In this document: positions 47,206 through 56,420 of the stretch, piece after piece | How positions within the stretch are numbered: position 1 is the first letter of the stretch | Layout: each line of letters begins with the position of its first letter | Assembly (NCBI GenBank): GCA_945834475.1 | Contig: CAMAHK010000006.1 | Span: 1-57,931, forward strand | DNA from: an uncultured Verrucomicrobiota bacterium | GTDB lineage: Bacteria; Verrucomicrobiota; Kiritimatiellia; RFP12; UBA1067 | Direction: 5' to 3' | DNA length: 57,931 nt | Notes under the pieces: generated by a model | What the model was told of the DNA's origin: nothing | Database searches by the model: none | The model's input: the letters and a program-made list of their open reading frames with translations, nothing else | Program-made: the position numbers and the translations under genes

Positions 47206-49992
47206 TTATATCATATTCCGCCGTCCCCAGGCAAAGTGTTGTTCGGGATGGGCGGACGCAAGTTCGGAGACCTGCGATTCATAGACGCGCTTCATTTCGG
47301 CCCTTTCGGACGGCAACCGGCGAATCACGGCCCGATAACAGCAGGCCCCCACGGCCACGCAGGCGACAAAGTAGACGGGATGGTCAAAGGCCGCCGCGAA
47401 GCGAAACGCCCCGTCCCCACGGTCGCCCGCCATCACCAGGCAATCTCCCGCATCAATGAGATCGCCCGCTTCGAAGACCGTCTGCATGCCGAAAGACGAG
47501 ATCGGATGAATCACGACGCGCTGCCGACGGGCGTGATGCAGATAGAAGCGGTTGAAAACGCCCGTGCGGTCGAAGTCCATCCACGCGTGGAACGTGCGCT
47601 CACACGCCCCGAGCGCCGTCAGCACCTCGATCGTGCCGACATGCGACGAAAGAATGAAGACACCCTTCCCCGTTTGCACGTCGGACAAGAACGCCTCCGC
47701 ATCGGGCGAGCCGTCCGTCTCGACGCGCGGCAGTTCGCGTCCCTCGGCCATCACGACAAGCTTGTCCGCAAGCGACTGCGTGAAGAAAACGACCTTGCGC
47801 CAACTCGGCGACGCGCGACGCACGGCCGGCGAAAACGTCCAAATGCAAAGCCCGACCGCCGCCGCGAGCAAGTGGAGAACGCGTAGCCCGAAGACGCTGT
47901 AGAACAGCCAGAGGATCTCCAGCCCGAACGGCGAAGCGCCCTTTTCGACAGACGATGTACCCGCCGCGCGGCCTTCGGCTGCGTCGCTTCGCTCGGCTGT
48001 CTCGCGGCGTGGCGCTGCCCTGCGCCTCATCAAGGCCATTCCGAACGCAATCGGCAAGCCGATGCCCAAGACAAAGCCGAAGGCGGAAATGACCGGAAAC
48101 GACACGAACGCAAGTGCGCCAAAGCCCGCCAAGCTCGTCAACAGCGAACAGACCGCGGGACGCCGCGCCGACTTGGCCCCCGATTGCAGGAAGACGGCAT
48201 AGTCGACGCCCATTCCCAGCAACAGGAACGCGGCCAGGATATGAAAGAGGTTGACTGGAACCTGAAGCCACCCCAGGAGACCGAAAACCACCAGTATCGC
48301 CCCGACGGACGGTCCCAGCCGGTCAAAGGCCCGTCCCCGGAAGAAGACGAGCAACACCCCGAAGAGCGCCAGGACCGACCAGACCAGTCGAACGAGAGCC
48401 TCAAGGGTCCAGGCGGCAAAGATCTGCGTCATCAGCGTCTGGGGACGCACAAACGCGTCCGTCGGCTCGGGCGGCGGCACGAGCGAGGCCAAGCCCAGCG
48501 TCTCGGCCATCGCCACGCCGTGTTCGGCGTACAACTGGCGGATGTTTTCCGCTGTCGTCTGCCGAACGGCCAGCGGCGGAATCGCCGAGAAGTCGAATTC
48601 GCCAAACGCCGCGCGTTGACGCTCGGCCTCGACGAGGTCGGCCGGCGGACGGTAGAGGGCCGTGAGGTCCGTGCGAATCTCGGTGCGGAAGACGCCGTAC
48701 ATCAGGACGAGGATAAGGAGGTAGAATCCTGTTAACGGCGAGGCAAGAGTGCCTCGCCCCCGTTGAGGGACGCGCCGGGGACGAGGCACTCCTGCCTCGT
48801 CGCATACAATCTTCCACCACTTCCATCGGGGACGAGGCACTCCTGCCTCGTCGCATACAATCTTCCACCACTTCCATCGGGGACGAGGCACTCCTGCCTC
48901 GTCGGAACAGGAACCTCCCACCGCTCCCTTCGGATACCCCACCAGCACCAACGCGAGCACCGCCGCGAGTCCTACGCCCAAGAACACCGCCGACTGTCTG
49001 AGCACGGGAATCGTCGCCAGTGCAAGCGGCACAAGACTGATTTCCGTCGTCAAAAATGACACCACCAGATTGCGCCGCACAGCCGCCTTCGCCGATACCG
49101 GCGAGAGCAACCAGTGAAACGCATAGTCGACGACCAGGCCGAGCACCGTCGTCCCCATCACAAACGTCATCACATGCAGCGACTCGAAAAGCACCACGAG
49201 CGCGATCCCGCCCGCCAGGGCCGCAACCGCCAGGGTGCTTGTCAAAAGCGGAATCCACCGCCAGGACCGGAAGACGACGAACGACAGGAGCGCGATGAAC
49301 GCGAGTGAGAACCACGTGAGAAGGCCGATCTCCGTCTTGCTCCGCGCCGCCGCACGCGCGGCGTGAACAGGCGCTCCCGCGAGACGGATCTCAACGCCCT
49401 CCTCCAGTTCCAACGCGGGCAAGGTCGGTACGCCGGACGCCTTGAGCAGGATGCGCGTGACGCCGTTCGTCTCAAGGATCGGAAACCCTTCGTCCGTACG
49501 TCGGACATCGGAAGCACCACGCGACAGCGACAGCAGAAATTCGTCCGTGAGCCCAAACGGATCGTCGGCACAGCCCAAAACCGGCGGCACAGGCGAGAGA
49601 TAGAGTCGCCGCATCGCCCGCTTCGCCAGTTTCGCGCGTCCCTCGGCCGTTGCTAACAACTCCGCCGTCTGCGGTGTCACAAGTCCGCCACGATTCGCGC
49701 GGAAATACTCGAGCGCCCCCGACGGCAGGTCGGATGACGCGGTCAAGCCGGACTCATCGACAAGCCGCCGCGCAACGCGCGTCGCCTGGGCCGCGTCGGA
49801 CGAGGAGACGATCACGGCCACATCCGTGTCCGAAGCCTCGCGAAGGAAGGACGGGATACACTCGGCTTCCTTCCCGATCAAATCGTAAAGCGACACACTC
49901 ACGTGCGGCATCCGCACACAAAAGAGCCCCGCCAATGCCGCCGCCAGGACCAGCGGCACGGACAGAACCACGAGAAGCCGCTTAACGGACAT
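47206..49992 (-). CDS. fused MMPL-family exporter plus lysophospholipid-type acyltransferase (APE-like operon)
   Basis: multiple TM segments in two RND-like halves; C-terminal FILSSHVGTIEVLTALGAC acyltransferase-like domain. Confidence 0.8.
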   Translation of the reverse strand: MSVKRLLVVLSVPLVLAAALAGLFCVRMPHVSVSLYDLIGKEAECIPSFLREASDTDVAVIVSSSDAAQATRVARRLVDESGLTASSDLPSGALEYFRANRGGLVTPQTAELLATAEGRAKLAKRAMRRLYLSPVPPVLGCADDPFGLTDEFLLSLSRGASDVRRTDEGFPILETNGVTRILLKASGVPTLPALELEEGVEIRLAGAPVHAARAAARSKTEIGLLTWFSLAFIALLSFVVFRSWRWIPLLTSTLAVAALAGGIALVVLFESLHVMTFVMGTTVLGLVVDYAFHWLLSPVSAKAAVRRNLVVSFLTTEISLVPLALATIPVLRQSAVFLGVGLAAVLALVLVGYPKGAVGGSCSDEAGVPRPRWKWWKIVCDEAGVPRPRWKWWKIVCDEAGVPRPRRVPQRGRGTLASPLTGFYLLILVLMYGVFRTEIRTDLTALYRPPADLVEAERQRAAFGEFDFSAIPPLAVRQTTAENIRQLYAEHGVAMAETLGLASLVPPPEPTDAFVRPQTLMTQIFAAWTLEALVRLVWSVLALFGVLLVFFRGRAFDRLGPSVGAILVVFGLLGWLQVPVNLFHILAAFLLLGMGVDYAVFLQSGAKSARRPAVCSLLTSLAGFGALAFVSFPVISAFGFVLGIGLPIAFGMALMRRRAAPRRETAERSDAAEGRAAGTSSVEKGASPFGLEILWLFYSVFGLRVLHLLAAAVGLCIWTFSPAVRRASPSWRKVVFFTQSLADKLVVMAEGRELPRVETDGSPDAEAFLSDVQTGKGVFILSSHVGTIEVLTALGACERTFHAWMDFDRTGVFNRFYLHHARRQRVVIHPISSFGMQTVFEAGDLIDAGDCLVMAGDRGDGAFRFAAAFDHPVYFVACVAVGACCYRAVIRRLPSERAEMKRVYESQVSELASAHPEQHFAWGRRNMI
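48739..48904. repeat. family B' hairpins and 51-bp tandem repeat within the MMPL gene
   Basis: GGGGACGAGGCACTCCTGCCTCGTCGCATACAATCTTCCACCACTTCCATC x2 plus partial; encodes (CDEAGVPRPRWKWWKIV)n. Confidence 0.9.
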
Positions 49993-50548
49993 CGCTCGGC
50001 TCCCGGAAGCGAATCACGCTCGCCCCACCGTCAGCCGTCTTCAATACGGCATTCGTCGGCAGCGAATTCCCCGTCAAGACGATCTCGGTAAAGAGGCGCT
50101 CCATCGCTTTCACCTCGGGCTTCATCACGAGTCGCCAGCCGCCTTCGGGCAAGGTTTCGGACGCGAGCGAGAAGAGTCCGTCAAAAGCCTTGGCGTCGCC
50201 CGCTGCGAAGGCATCGGTCTTCTTGCGGATCTCCGCGTAATATGGAAGCTCCGAGAGCGGCTTCACGCGCGTCTCTTCGTCATCTTCGAAAATCATCGCC
50301 TCCGTCGTCATCGCGACGGACGAGGCGAACGGCGCCGCGACGCGCCAGACGATGCCGCTCTGCATCACGCACTCGACCGTGCCCGACGAACGCAGCACAC
50401 GCCCGCCCGGACCGAGCGTCCGCTCCATCGTCCACGCCGCGCGTCCGGTCAACGCCCGACGGAGCGCCGACTGACAGGTATCGGAGACCGACGCGTCCGA
50501 TCCGGACGAGAACAGCGAAAAGACGAACAGCAGCGCGGCAACAATCAT
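49982..50548 (-). CDS. LolA-like outer-membrane lipoprotein carrier (APE-like operon)
   Basis: signal peptide, FSLASETLPEGGWRLVMKPEVKAMERLFTEIVL; position between ligase and MMPL. Confidence 0.65.
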   Translation of the reverse strand: MIVAALLFVFSLFSSGSDASVSDTCQSALRRALTGRAAWTMERTLGPGGRVLRSSGTVECVMQSGIVWRVAAPFASSVAMTTEAMIFEDDEETRVKPLSELPYYAEIRKKTDAFAAGDAKAFDGLFSLASETLPEGGWRLVMKPEVKAMERLFTEIVLTGNSLPTNAVLKTADGGASVIRFREPSDVR

Positions 50549-51861
50549 CGGACGGTCTCCTCCACGATTCCCGACGAGCAAGGGCCGTTCGCACCGACCA
50601 AGGCAAACGAAAAACTCGCGGAGTCCTTCCGCGTCACCGTCAGCGTCACCGCGCGTCCAGGCAACACGACCTTCTGGAACTTGAGCCGGCGAATCGTCGG
50701 CACGTGCGGCCAGTCCGCAAACGCCTGACGGGCGAAATGCCGCACGAAATAGAGCTGTGCCACGCCCGGCAGAATCGGAAAACCTGGGAAGTGCCCCTGG
50801 AAACATTCGGTGTCGGACGGAAAGACGAGTTCGGCCTTGAGTTCGTCGGCCGTCGCCTGCCAAACGCGCACCGCCGGTTCGCGGCACCAGGCGGACAGCA
50901 CGTGCCGCACGGCGGCGACCGTCGTCTTGCCCTGCTCGTTCGTCGGCAGTTCGCGCACGAGGCGCAGACGCCGCGGAATCGCGAGTCCAGGAAGTCGCGT
51001 CCGCAGAAAGGCGCGCAGGCCTTTCGCCACGGCTGACGAGCCCCGTTCGGCAAAATCCTTAAGTCCTTCTTTCGACGGCACGATCAGGGCTCCGAGTCGC
51101 GGCACACCGTCGCCATACGTCTCGACACGGACACGCCCGACAGCCGCATGCGCCGCAAGCGCCGCCTCGACTTCCGCGAGCGACACAAACTGTTCCAGAA
51201 CCTTCACGCGGCGGTCCGCGCGTCCCTTCAACTCAAAGTGCCGATCATCAACATACGCGACGCAATCGTCCATCGCCCAAGGACGCGTCTCGGCGAATGG
51301 CGAGTCGACGGTCAGCCGTCCGTCAGCCGTCACCTCGGCGAAAACGCCCGGCACCAGCGTGTAGTACGTTCCCTCAGTCTGTCGACGAAACGCCACCGTA
51401 CCCGACTCGGTCGAGCCGTAGATCTCGAGCGGACAGACACCAACCGTCGCGACGAGCGCCTGCGCCGTCTCGGGACGCAACGCGCTCCCTGACGTGACGA
51501 TTGCGTGAAACGCGCCCTTCAGCGCGACGAAGTCGGGATGTAGGAGCGCCTTTTCAAGAAACGACGGTGTCGTCACGAAGAGGAAACGTCCGTGCCTTTT
51601 CTGCGCCGCCACAAGGGCTTCGACCGATAGAACGATTTCTGTCTCAACCGTGCACCCCGCAACAGCCGGCGCCCGCACACACCAGAGCGCGCCGAACATG
51701 TGCTCGGGACGCACCGAGGCGACGACCGACGGACGCACCGCCCAGACTTCAGGGAAAGCCGCGACGAGATTCGCCGCGTCAGCTTGAAGCAAGGCCTCCG
51801 TGCGCACGATGCGCTTCGCGGCGCCCGTCGATCCCGAAGACGAAAAGACGACGTCAGCCAT
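50545..51861 (-). CDS. fused AMP-dependent acyl ligase plus ApeI/FabZ-like hotdog dehydratase
   Basis: FSSSGSTGAAKRIVRT; C-terminal GHFPGFPILPGVAQL. Confidence 0.82.
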   Translation of the reverse strand: MADVVFSSSGSTGAAKRIVRTEALLQADAANLVAAFPEVWAVRPSVVASVRPEHMFGALWCVRAPAVAGCTVETEIVLSVEALVAAQKRHGRFLFVTTPSFLEKALLHPDFVALKGAFHAIVTSGSALRPETAQALVATVGVCPLEIYGSTESGTVAFRRQTEGTYYTLVPGVFAEVTADGRLTVDSPFAETRPWAMDDCVAYVDDRHFELKGRADRRVKVLEQFVSLAEVEAALAAHAAVGRVRVETYGDGVPRLGALIVPSKEGLKDFAERGSSAVAKGLRAFLRTRLPGLAIPRRLRLVRELPTNEQGKTTVAAVRHVLSAWCREPAVRVWQATADELKAELVFPSDTECFQGHFPGFPILPGVAQLYFVRHFARQAFADWPHVPTIRRLKFQKVVLPGRAVTLTVTRKDSASFSFALVGANGPCSSGIVEETVR

Positions 51862-52255
51862 GGCGCACCTTCTTTCGGTAAAACCATTCGCCAGCGAAGA
51901 GCCCGCCCATCAGCACGTACGCAATGCAACCGTTGTACCAGGCCCAGACCGCCGGCGGCGCAAAGACGGTCGCGAGCGTCACGGCGAGATGCACCGCGAG
52001 GAACGCGACCCAAAGCCGCGTCACGTTCCGGCAGTAGGCGACGCCCCGCGCATCAAGGCTCTCGCCCATTTTCCGGGCGAAGACTTCGACGAGCGGCGTC
52101 CGTCCCAGCGAGATCGCGAACGCCGTCAGCGCCCCCGCAACCATGACGGCCGGATAGAGCTTGAACCACACGTTCGCGCGCAGGAGATAGATCGCCCACA
52201 CGACGCCGAGGGTCAGCGCGAGACGCAGCAGGAACCTAACCGGCGAGCGCCGCAT
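51854..52255 (-). CDS. COG4648-like integral membrane protein (APE-cluster type)
   Basis: TM protein; FKLYPAVMVAGALTAFAISL; operon position. Confidence 0.7.
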   Translation of the reverse strand: MRRSPVRFLLRLALTLGVVWAIYLLRANVWFKLYPAVMVAGALTAFAISLGRTPLVEVFARKMGESLDARGVAYCRNVTRLWVAFLAVHLAVTLATVFAPPAVWAWYNGCIAYVLMGGLFAGEWFYRKKVRHG

Positions 52256-52259
52256 GCGG

Positions 52260-52517
52260 TTACTTCGCGGCGTTCGCCGTGACGAGACGGACGATCACGT
52301 CAGCGATGTCGCCGAGGGTACGGATGGACTTGAAGTCTTCCGCGACGACCTTGATATTGATCTCGCGCTGCAGGCGCACAACGAGGTCGACGGCATCGAT
52401 CGAATCGAGATCGAGATCTTCAAAAAGCTTGGCCTCGGGGACGAGCTTCGCGCGATCGCACTCGAAGTCTTCCACAAGCACGTCACAGATCTTGGCGAGA
52501 ATGGCGTTCTTGTTCAT
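52260..52517 (-). CDS. acyl carrier protein
   Basis: DLDLDSIDAVDLVVRLQ phosphopantetheine motif. Confidence 0.92.
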   Translation of the reverse strand: MNKNAILAKICDVLVEDFECDRAKLVPEAKLFEDLDLDSIDAVDLVVRLQREINIKVVAEDFKSIRTLGDIADVIVRLVTANAAK

Positions 52518-52522
52518 AGTCT

Positions 52523-52801
52523 TTAATCCTCAAGCTGAATGCCGGCATTGGCCGCAATAAAAGCCGCAAGCGACGAGACCGAGCGGAAATGCGCGCGGTT
52601 CTCCTCGGCCTGGGCCTTGAATTTCACCTGATACTTCTTGCGCAGGGCCGCGCCAATCTCGAGCGCGTCGATCGAATCAAGCCCGACGCCCTCGCCGAAC
52701 AGCGGCTCGTCGGCCGGGATGTCCGCAGCCGTCAGACCATCGACTTCAACCGACGAAAGGATCACCTGCCGAATCTCTTCTTCCAATTCACAACGTTTCA
52801 T
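52523..52801 (-). CDS. acyl carrier protein
   Basis: GVGLDSIDALEIGAALR. Confidence 0.92.
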   Translation of the reverse strand: MKRCELEEEIRQVILSSVEVDGLTAADIPADEPLFGEGVGLDSIDALEIGAALRKKYQVKFKAQAEENRAHFRSVSSLAAFIAANAGIQLED

Positions 52802-52808
52802 GGCGCAT

Positions 52809-52814
52809 ATTATA
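52809..52814 (-). promoter_or_regulatory. extended -10 TGGTATAAT, 7 nt from ACP ATG (leaderless)
   Basis: minus TTTTGGTATAATATGCGCCATG. Confidence 0.5.
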
Positions 52815-52860
52815 CCAAAACACGCAGGTCATCGTACTCGGTCAGCGAGCAGGAGAGACC

Positions 52861-53505
52861 TCAATCGACCTCGCGCAGGGCCGAGAGAATGGCCTCGGGG
52901 GTGATGGCCTTGCCCTTCACGCGTAGGACGATGATGCGCGAGACGAGGGCCGACTCGATGTCCGAGAGGCAGACGCCGTCCTTGCGGTCCTGCAGGATGC
53001 GGACGAGATCTGCCGTCGTAAGCCGGTATTCGGACTCATGGCGCGGCACGAAGAATCCGGTCAGGAAGAGCGCGACGCGCGTCAGCGGCGCGAGCACGAA
53101 CGCCAGCGCGCCGTAGGTCTCGGCCAACGCCAGGCTTCGCCGGAGGGGACGCGCCGAGCAAAGCATCTTCGGCAGGAACTCCGAGACATACAGCACCAGG
53201 AAGGCCGCCACAAAGCTCGCGACCGCCCGTCCGATCCGGTTCTCGCCGCAGACGATCGTCGTCAGAGCCGCCGTCGCCGACGAATAGGAGACCGTCGCGA
53301 GGTTGTTGCCGATGAGAAGCGTCGTCATCGTGTACGCCATGTCCGAGAGCGCGGCCTCAATCTTCCGTGCCTTGCGTCCGCCTTCGCGCGCCAGGTGCAG
53401 CACGCGTTCGCGGCTCACCGAAAGGAACGCCGTCTCGCTTCCCGAGCAGAACGCCCCGCCGGCCAAGGTCACGAGGATGACAAGGATCAAGAGGAGTACC
53501 GTCAT
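52861..53505 (-). CDS. CNNM/DUF21-type membrane protein
   Basis: CSGSETAFLSVSRERVLHLAREGGRKA. Confidence 0.8.
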   Translation of the reverse strand: MTVLLLILVILVTLAGGAFCSGSETAFLSVSRERVLHLAREGGRKARKIEAALSDMAYTMTTLLIGNNLATVSYSSATAALTTIVCGENRIGRAVASFVAAFLVLYVSEFLPKMLCSARPLRRSLALAETYGALAFVLAPLTRVALFLTGFFVPRHESEYRLTTADLVRILQDRKDGVCLSDIESALVSRIIVLRVKGKAITPEAILSALREVD

Positions 53506-54758
53506 GCGTCCGCCTCCTCCGTCCGCTCGACCGCCTCGTCCGTGTCGGCGAGGATCTCCTCGTCTTCCAGCGCGGCGGCCCGCGTCAGCACCTCGAGCCG
53601 CACAAGCGTCACGCGACGGCGGCGACGCTTCAGCACCGTCGCACGACAGCCGTCCGCCTCGACTTCCTGCCCGACATGCGGCAACCGCTCGGCATGGAAC
53701 TGGATCCAGCCCGACAGGCGGTCGGCGTCCTCGGCCTCCAGCTCGAGGTCGAGCGCCCGGTTCACTTCCTCGAGCGAGGCCCGCGCGTCGATTTCCCAGA
53801 CATTCGGACCCTTCTTCACGATCTGCGGCTCGTCGTTCGGATGCGCGAAGACGCCGGGACCGACGATCAGTTCCAGAATGTCGTTCGGCGTGATGATTCC
53901 AGCCGTCCCGCCGTACTCGTCCAAGACAACCGCGAGCGGCTTACGGCTCTTGGCGAACGTCACGAGCAGGTCGTCCAGCGTCACCGTCTCCGGTACGAAG
54001 AGCGCATCGGAAATCGTCCCCGTCTCGCGGTCGTAGACACCCTCGATCGCATCGGGTGTGCGGCGAAACGCCGGCAGATAGCGATGACGCGCCGCGGCCA
54101 CGCCGGCGTTCCGGCGATCAGCATCCAGATCGGTGTCGTAGCCCTCGATGTCAACGCGCGGCGTCATCTCGTCGTTGGCGGAAAGTTCCGAGAGCCGCAG
54201 GACGCCCTCGACCATTTCCGCGTCCCGCGCACTGACCGTCCCCTTCTCCGCTGCGGACTCGAGCACGGAGACGAGTTCCGCGTCCGACAGCGCCCGCCGC
54301 TCGCGTTCGAGAGCCGGCGCGAAGGCCCGCGAGGTGTAGCGGAGGACAACGTTGAACGGCGTCAGCAGGCGCCGCCAGAAGATGAGCATCACCGCATAGC
54401 CGGGAGCCAGGCGTTCCGTCAGTTTGAGCGCCAGACGTTTCGGCGTGATCTCGCCGAAGACAAGGAGAAGTATCGTCATTGTCGGCACGGCGAGCCAAGG
54501 ACTTCCTGGAATCCAAGCGGCGAAAAGCCGATAACCGAGCGTCGCCAAGGCGAAGTTGACAAACGTGTTGCCGACGAGAAGTGTCGAAAAGAGAACGGCC
54601 TTGTCGTCCAGGCAACGTCCGATCAACCGGTCGGCCGAGGCCGAACGCGCCTTGATCCGCGCCCGCTGCGCCCCGGTCAGGGAGAACAGCACCGTCTCCG
54701 CGCTCGAAAAGAACGCCGAGAGGAGAAACAGCACGATGAGAAACAGAACTGTCGTCAT
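53502..54758 (-). CDS. hemolysin C/CorC-type CNNM-CBS transporter-associated protein
   Basis: FFSSAETVLFSLTGAQRARI; LAVVLDEYGGTAGIITPNDILELIVG. Confidence 0.9.
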   Translation of the reverse strand: MTTVLFLIVLFLLSAFFSSAETVLFSLTGAQRARIKARSASADRLIGRCLDDKAVLFSTLLVGNTFVNFALATLGYRLFAAWIPGSPWLAVPTMTILLLVFGEITPKRLALKLTERLAPGYAVMLIFWRRLLTPFNVVLRYTSRAFAPALERERRALSDAELVSVLESAAEKGTVSARDAEMVEGVLRLSELSANDEMTPRVDIEGYDTDLDADRRNAGVAAARHRYLPAFRRTPDAIEGVYDRETGTISDALFVPETVTLDDLLVTFAKSRKPLAVVLDEYGGTAGIITPNDILELIVGPGVFAHPNDEPQIVKKGPNVWEIDARASLEEVNRALDLELEAEDADRLSGWIQFHAERLPHVGQEVEADGCRATVLKRRRRRVTLVRLEVLTRAAALEDEEILADTDEAVERTEEADA

Positions 54759-55499
54759 AGGCGGATCGAGCGAGCGAGAGAAACCGTCCAGACAGTCTCG
54801 ACCCCTGCCGCTTTCAGGGTTCGCGCCGCCTCGGAAAGGGTCGAGCCGGTCGTCATGATGTCGTCAAGAACAAGGACGGGGGAGGTGCTGAATGAAGAAT
54901 GAGGCTTGGTGACGCCGCGGGCGAGGACGCACCGCGGTACGGCGAAAGTGTCGATCACGTTTTCGCGGCGGGCGGCTTCGTCGAGGCCGCCTTGCTTTTC
55001 AGGATGTCCAACGCGGCGGAGAAGCGGACGGTACGGCTTGCCGAGGCGCTTGGCGAGCGCCTGCGCAAGAATCGCGCACTGATTATAGCCGCGCAACAAC
55101 CGATGCGTCAGTGTCGAGGGAATCGGCATCACGCAGGCGATCTCGTCGACGCGGAAGCGGGCGCGGACGGCCGCCTCAAGAAAGTCGACGAGATCGTCAC
55201 GCAAGTAGAGCTTCTCGCGGAACTTGAACGCGTTGACGAGTTCGCGCGCCTCACCCTCGAAGCGGAAGACGGAGGCCGCGCGGTCGAAATGCGGACGGTG
55301 CTGGCGGCAGTCGTCGCAGAGATACTCACCGTCCAGTCCGACCGCGTCGCGCCCGCACTTCCGACAGAGGCCGTCCGTCGGCACGAACGGCAGCCGCATC
55401 ACGCAATCCGAACACAGGTGACGCCCGGGCCGGTCGACCGGGCGTCCGCAGACCTCGCAGGTGCGAGGCCAGATGAGATCGAGAAACTTCCCGATCACT
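54755..55499 (-). CDS. ComF-family phosphoribosyltransferase (GTG start)
   Basis: CEVCGRPVDRPGRHLCSDC; VLVLDDIMTTGSTLSEAARTLKAAG. Confidence 0.88.
54903..54943. repeat. family A1 element within the comF-family gene
   Basis: GGCTTGGTGACGCCGCGGGCGAGGACGCACCGCGGTACGGC; encodes AVPRCVLARGVTKP. Confidence 0.85.
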
Positions 55500-56406
55500 T
55501 CGCGAGGAGGTTCGACGGATACTCGCCCGCGTCCACGAGCTTCTGGATCTCGGCGACGACGAACGGCTTGTCCTCGCGATACGTCACGCCGAACCAGCTC
55601 GAGTCGGTCGGGAGAACCTTGCAGTCCGCCTTGCCTTCCTTGATGAGCTCGTCGACGACGAACGGGATGTACCACTCGCTCTTCATCTCCGTGCCCCGCG
55701 CGGCGAGGAACTTCACGAAGCGGTCCTCGAGCTCGGCGAAGAGCTGCGGCGTGAAGCCCCAGCAGTTCATCGAGACGCGCGCGTCGAGCGGCACCTTCAC
55801 AGGATTCGCCGGGTCTTCCTGGTTCTCGGCCATGTCACCGGCTTTGACAAGCTTCGTCATCTCCGTGACGCCCTTGAGCGTCCCTTCGGCCGAGACATCG
55901 CAGATGCCGCGCGCGACCGAGCCGTTCTCGGAGAGCGTGAGATCGAGACGGTAGGCCGACATTGCGAAGTGAAGCGAAGTCGGGTCGACGGACGAGAGAT
56001 ACGCGCCGAGCTTCGCAAACGCATCGCGGCCATAGAAGTCGTCGGCGTTGATGACGGCGAACGGCTCCTTGACGACGTCGCGCGCCGCGCGCACGGCATG
56101 CGCCGTGCCCCACGGTTTCGTGCGCCCTTCCGGGAACGTGTACGGCGCGGGGAGGTCGTTGAGGTCTTGGTAGCAGTAGTCGACGGGGATCATCCCCTCG
56201 TACTTCTTGCCGACCTTCTCCTTGAACTCTGCCTCGAAGTCATGACGGATGATGAAGACGACCTTGCCGAAACCGCCGCGAATCGCGTCGAAGACGGAAT
56301 AGTCCAGAATCGCCTCGCCACTCGGGCCGACCGGGTCGACTTGTTTGAGACCACCATAGCGCGAGCCCATGCCCGCCGCGAGAACTACGAGAGTAGGTTT
56401 CATCAT
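55495..56406 (-). CDS. nucleotidyltransferase (sugar-phosphate type)
   Basis: LVVLAAGMGSRYGGLKQVDPVGPSGEAILDYSV. Confidence 0.9.
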   Translation of the reverse strand: MMKPTLVVLAAGMGSRYGGLKQVDPVGPSGEAILDYSVFDAIRGGFGKVVFIIRHDFEAEFKEKVGKKYEGMIPVDYCYQDLNDLPAPYTFPEGRTKPWGTAHAVRAARDVVKEPFAVINADDFYGRDAFAKLGAYLSSVDPTSLHFAMSAYRLDLTLSENGSVARGICDVSAEGTLKGVTEMTKLVKAGDMAENQEDPANPVKVPLDARVSMNCWGFTPQLFAELEDRFVKFLAARGTEMKSEWYIPFVVDELIKEGKADCKVLPTDSSWFGVTYREDKPFVVAEIQKLVDAGEYPSNLLAK

Positions 56407-56420
56407 TTGATTTCCTTACT

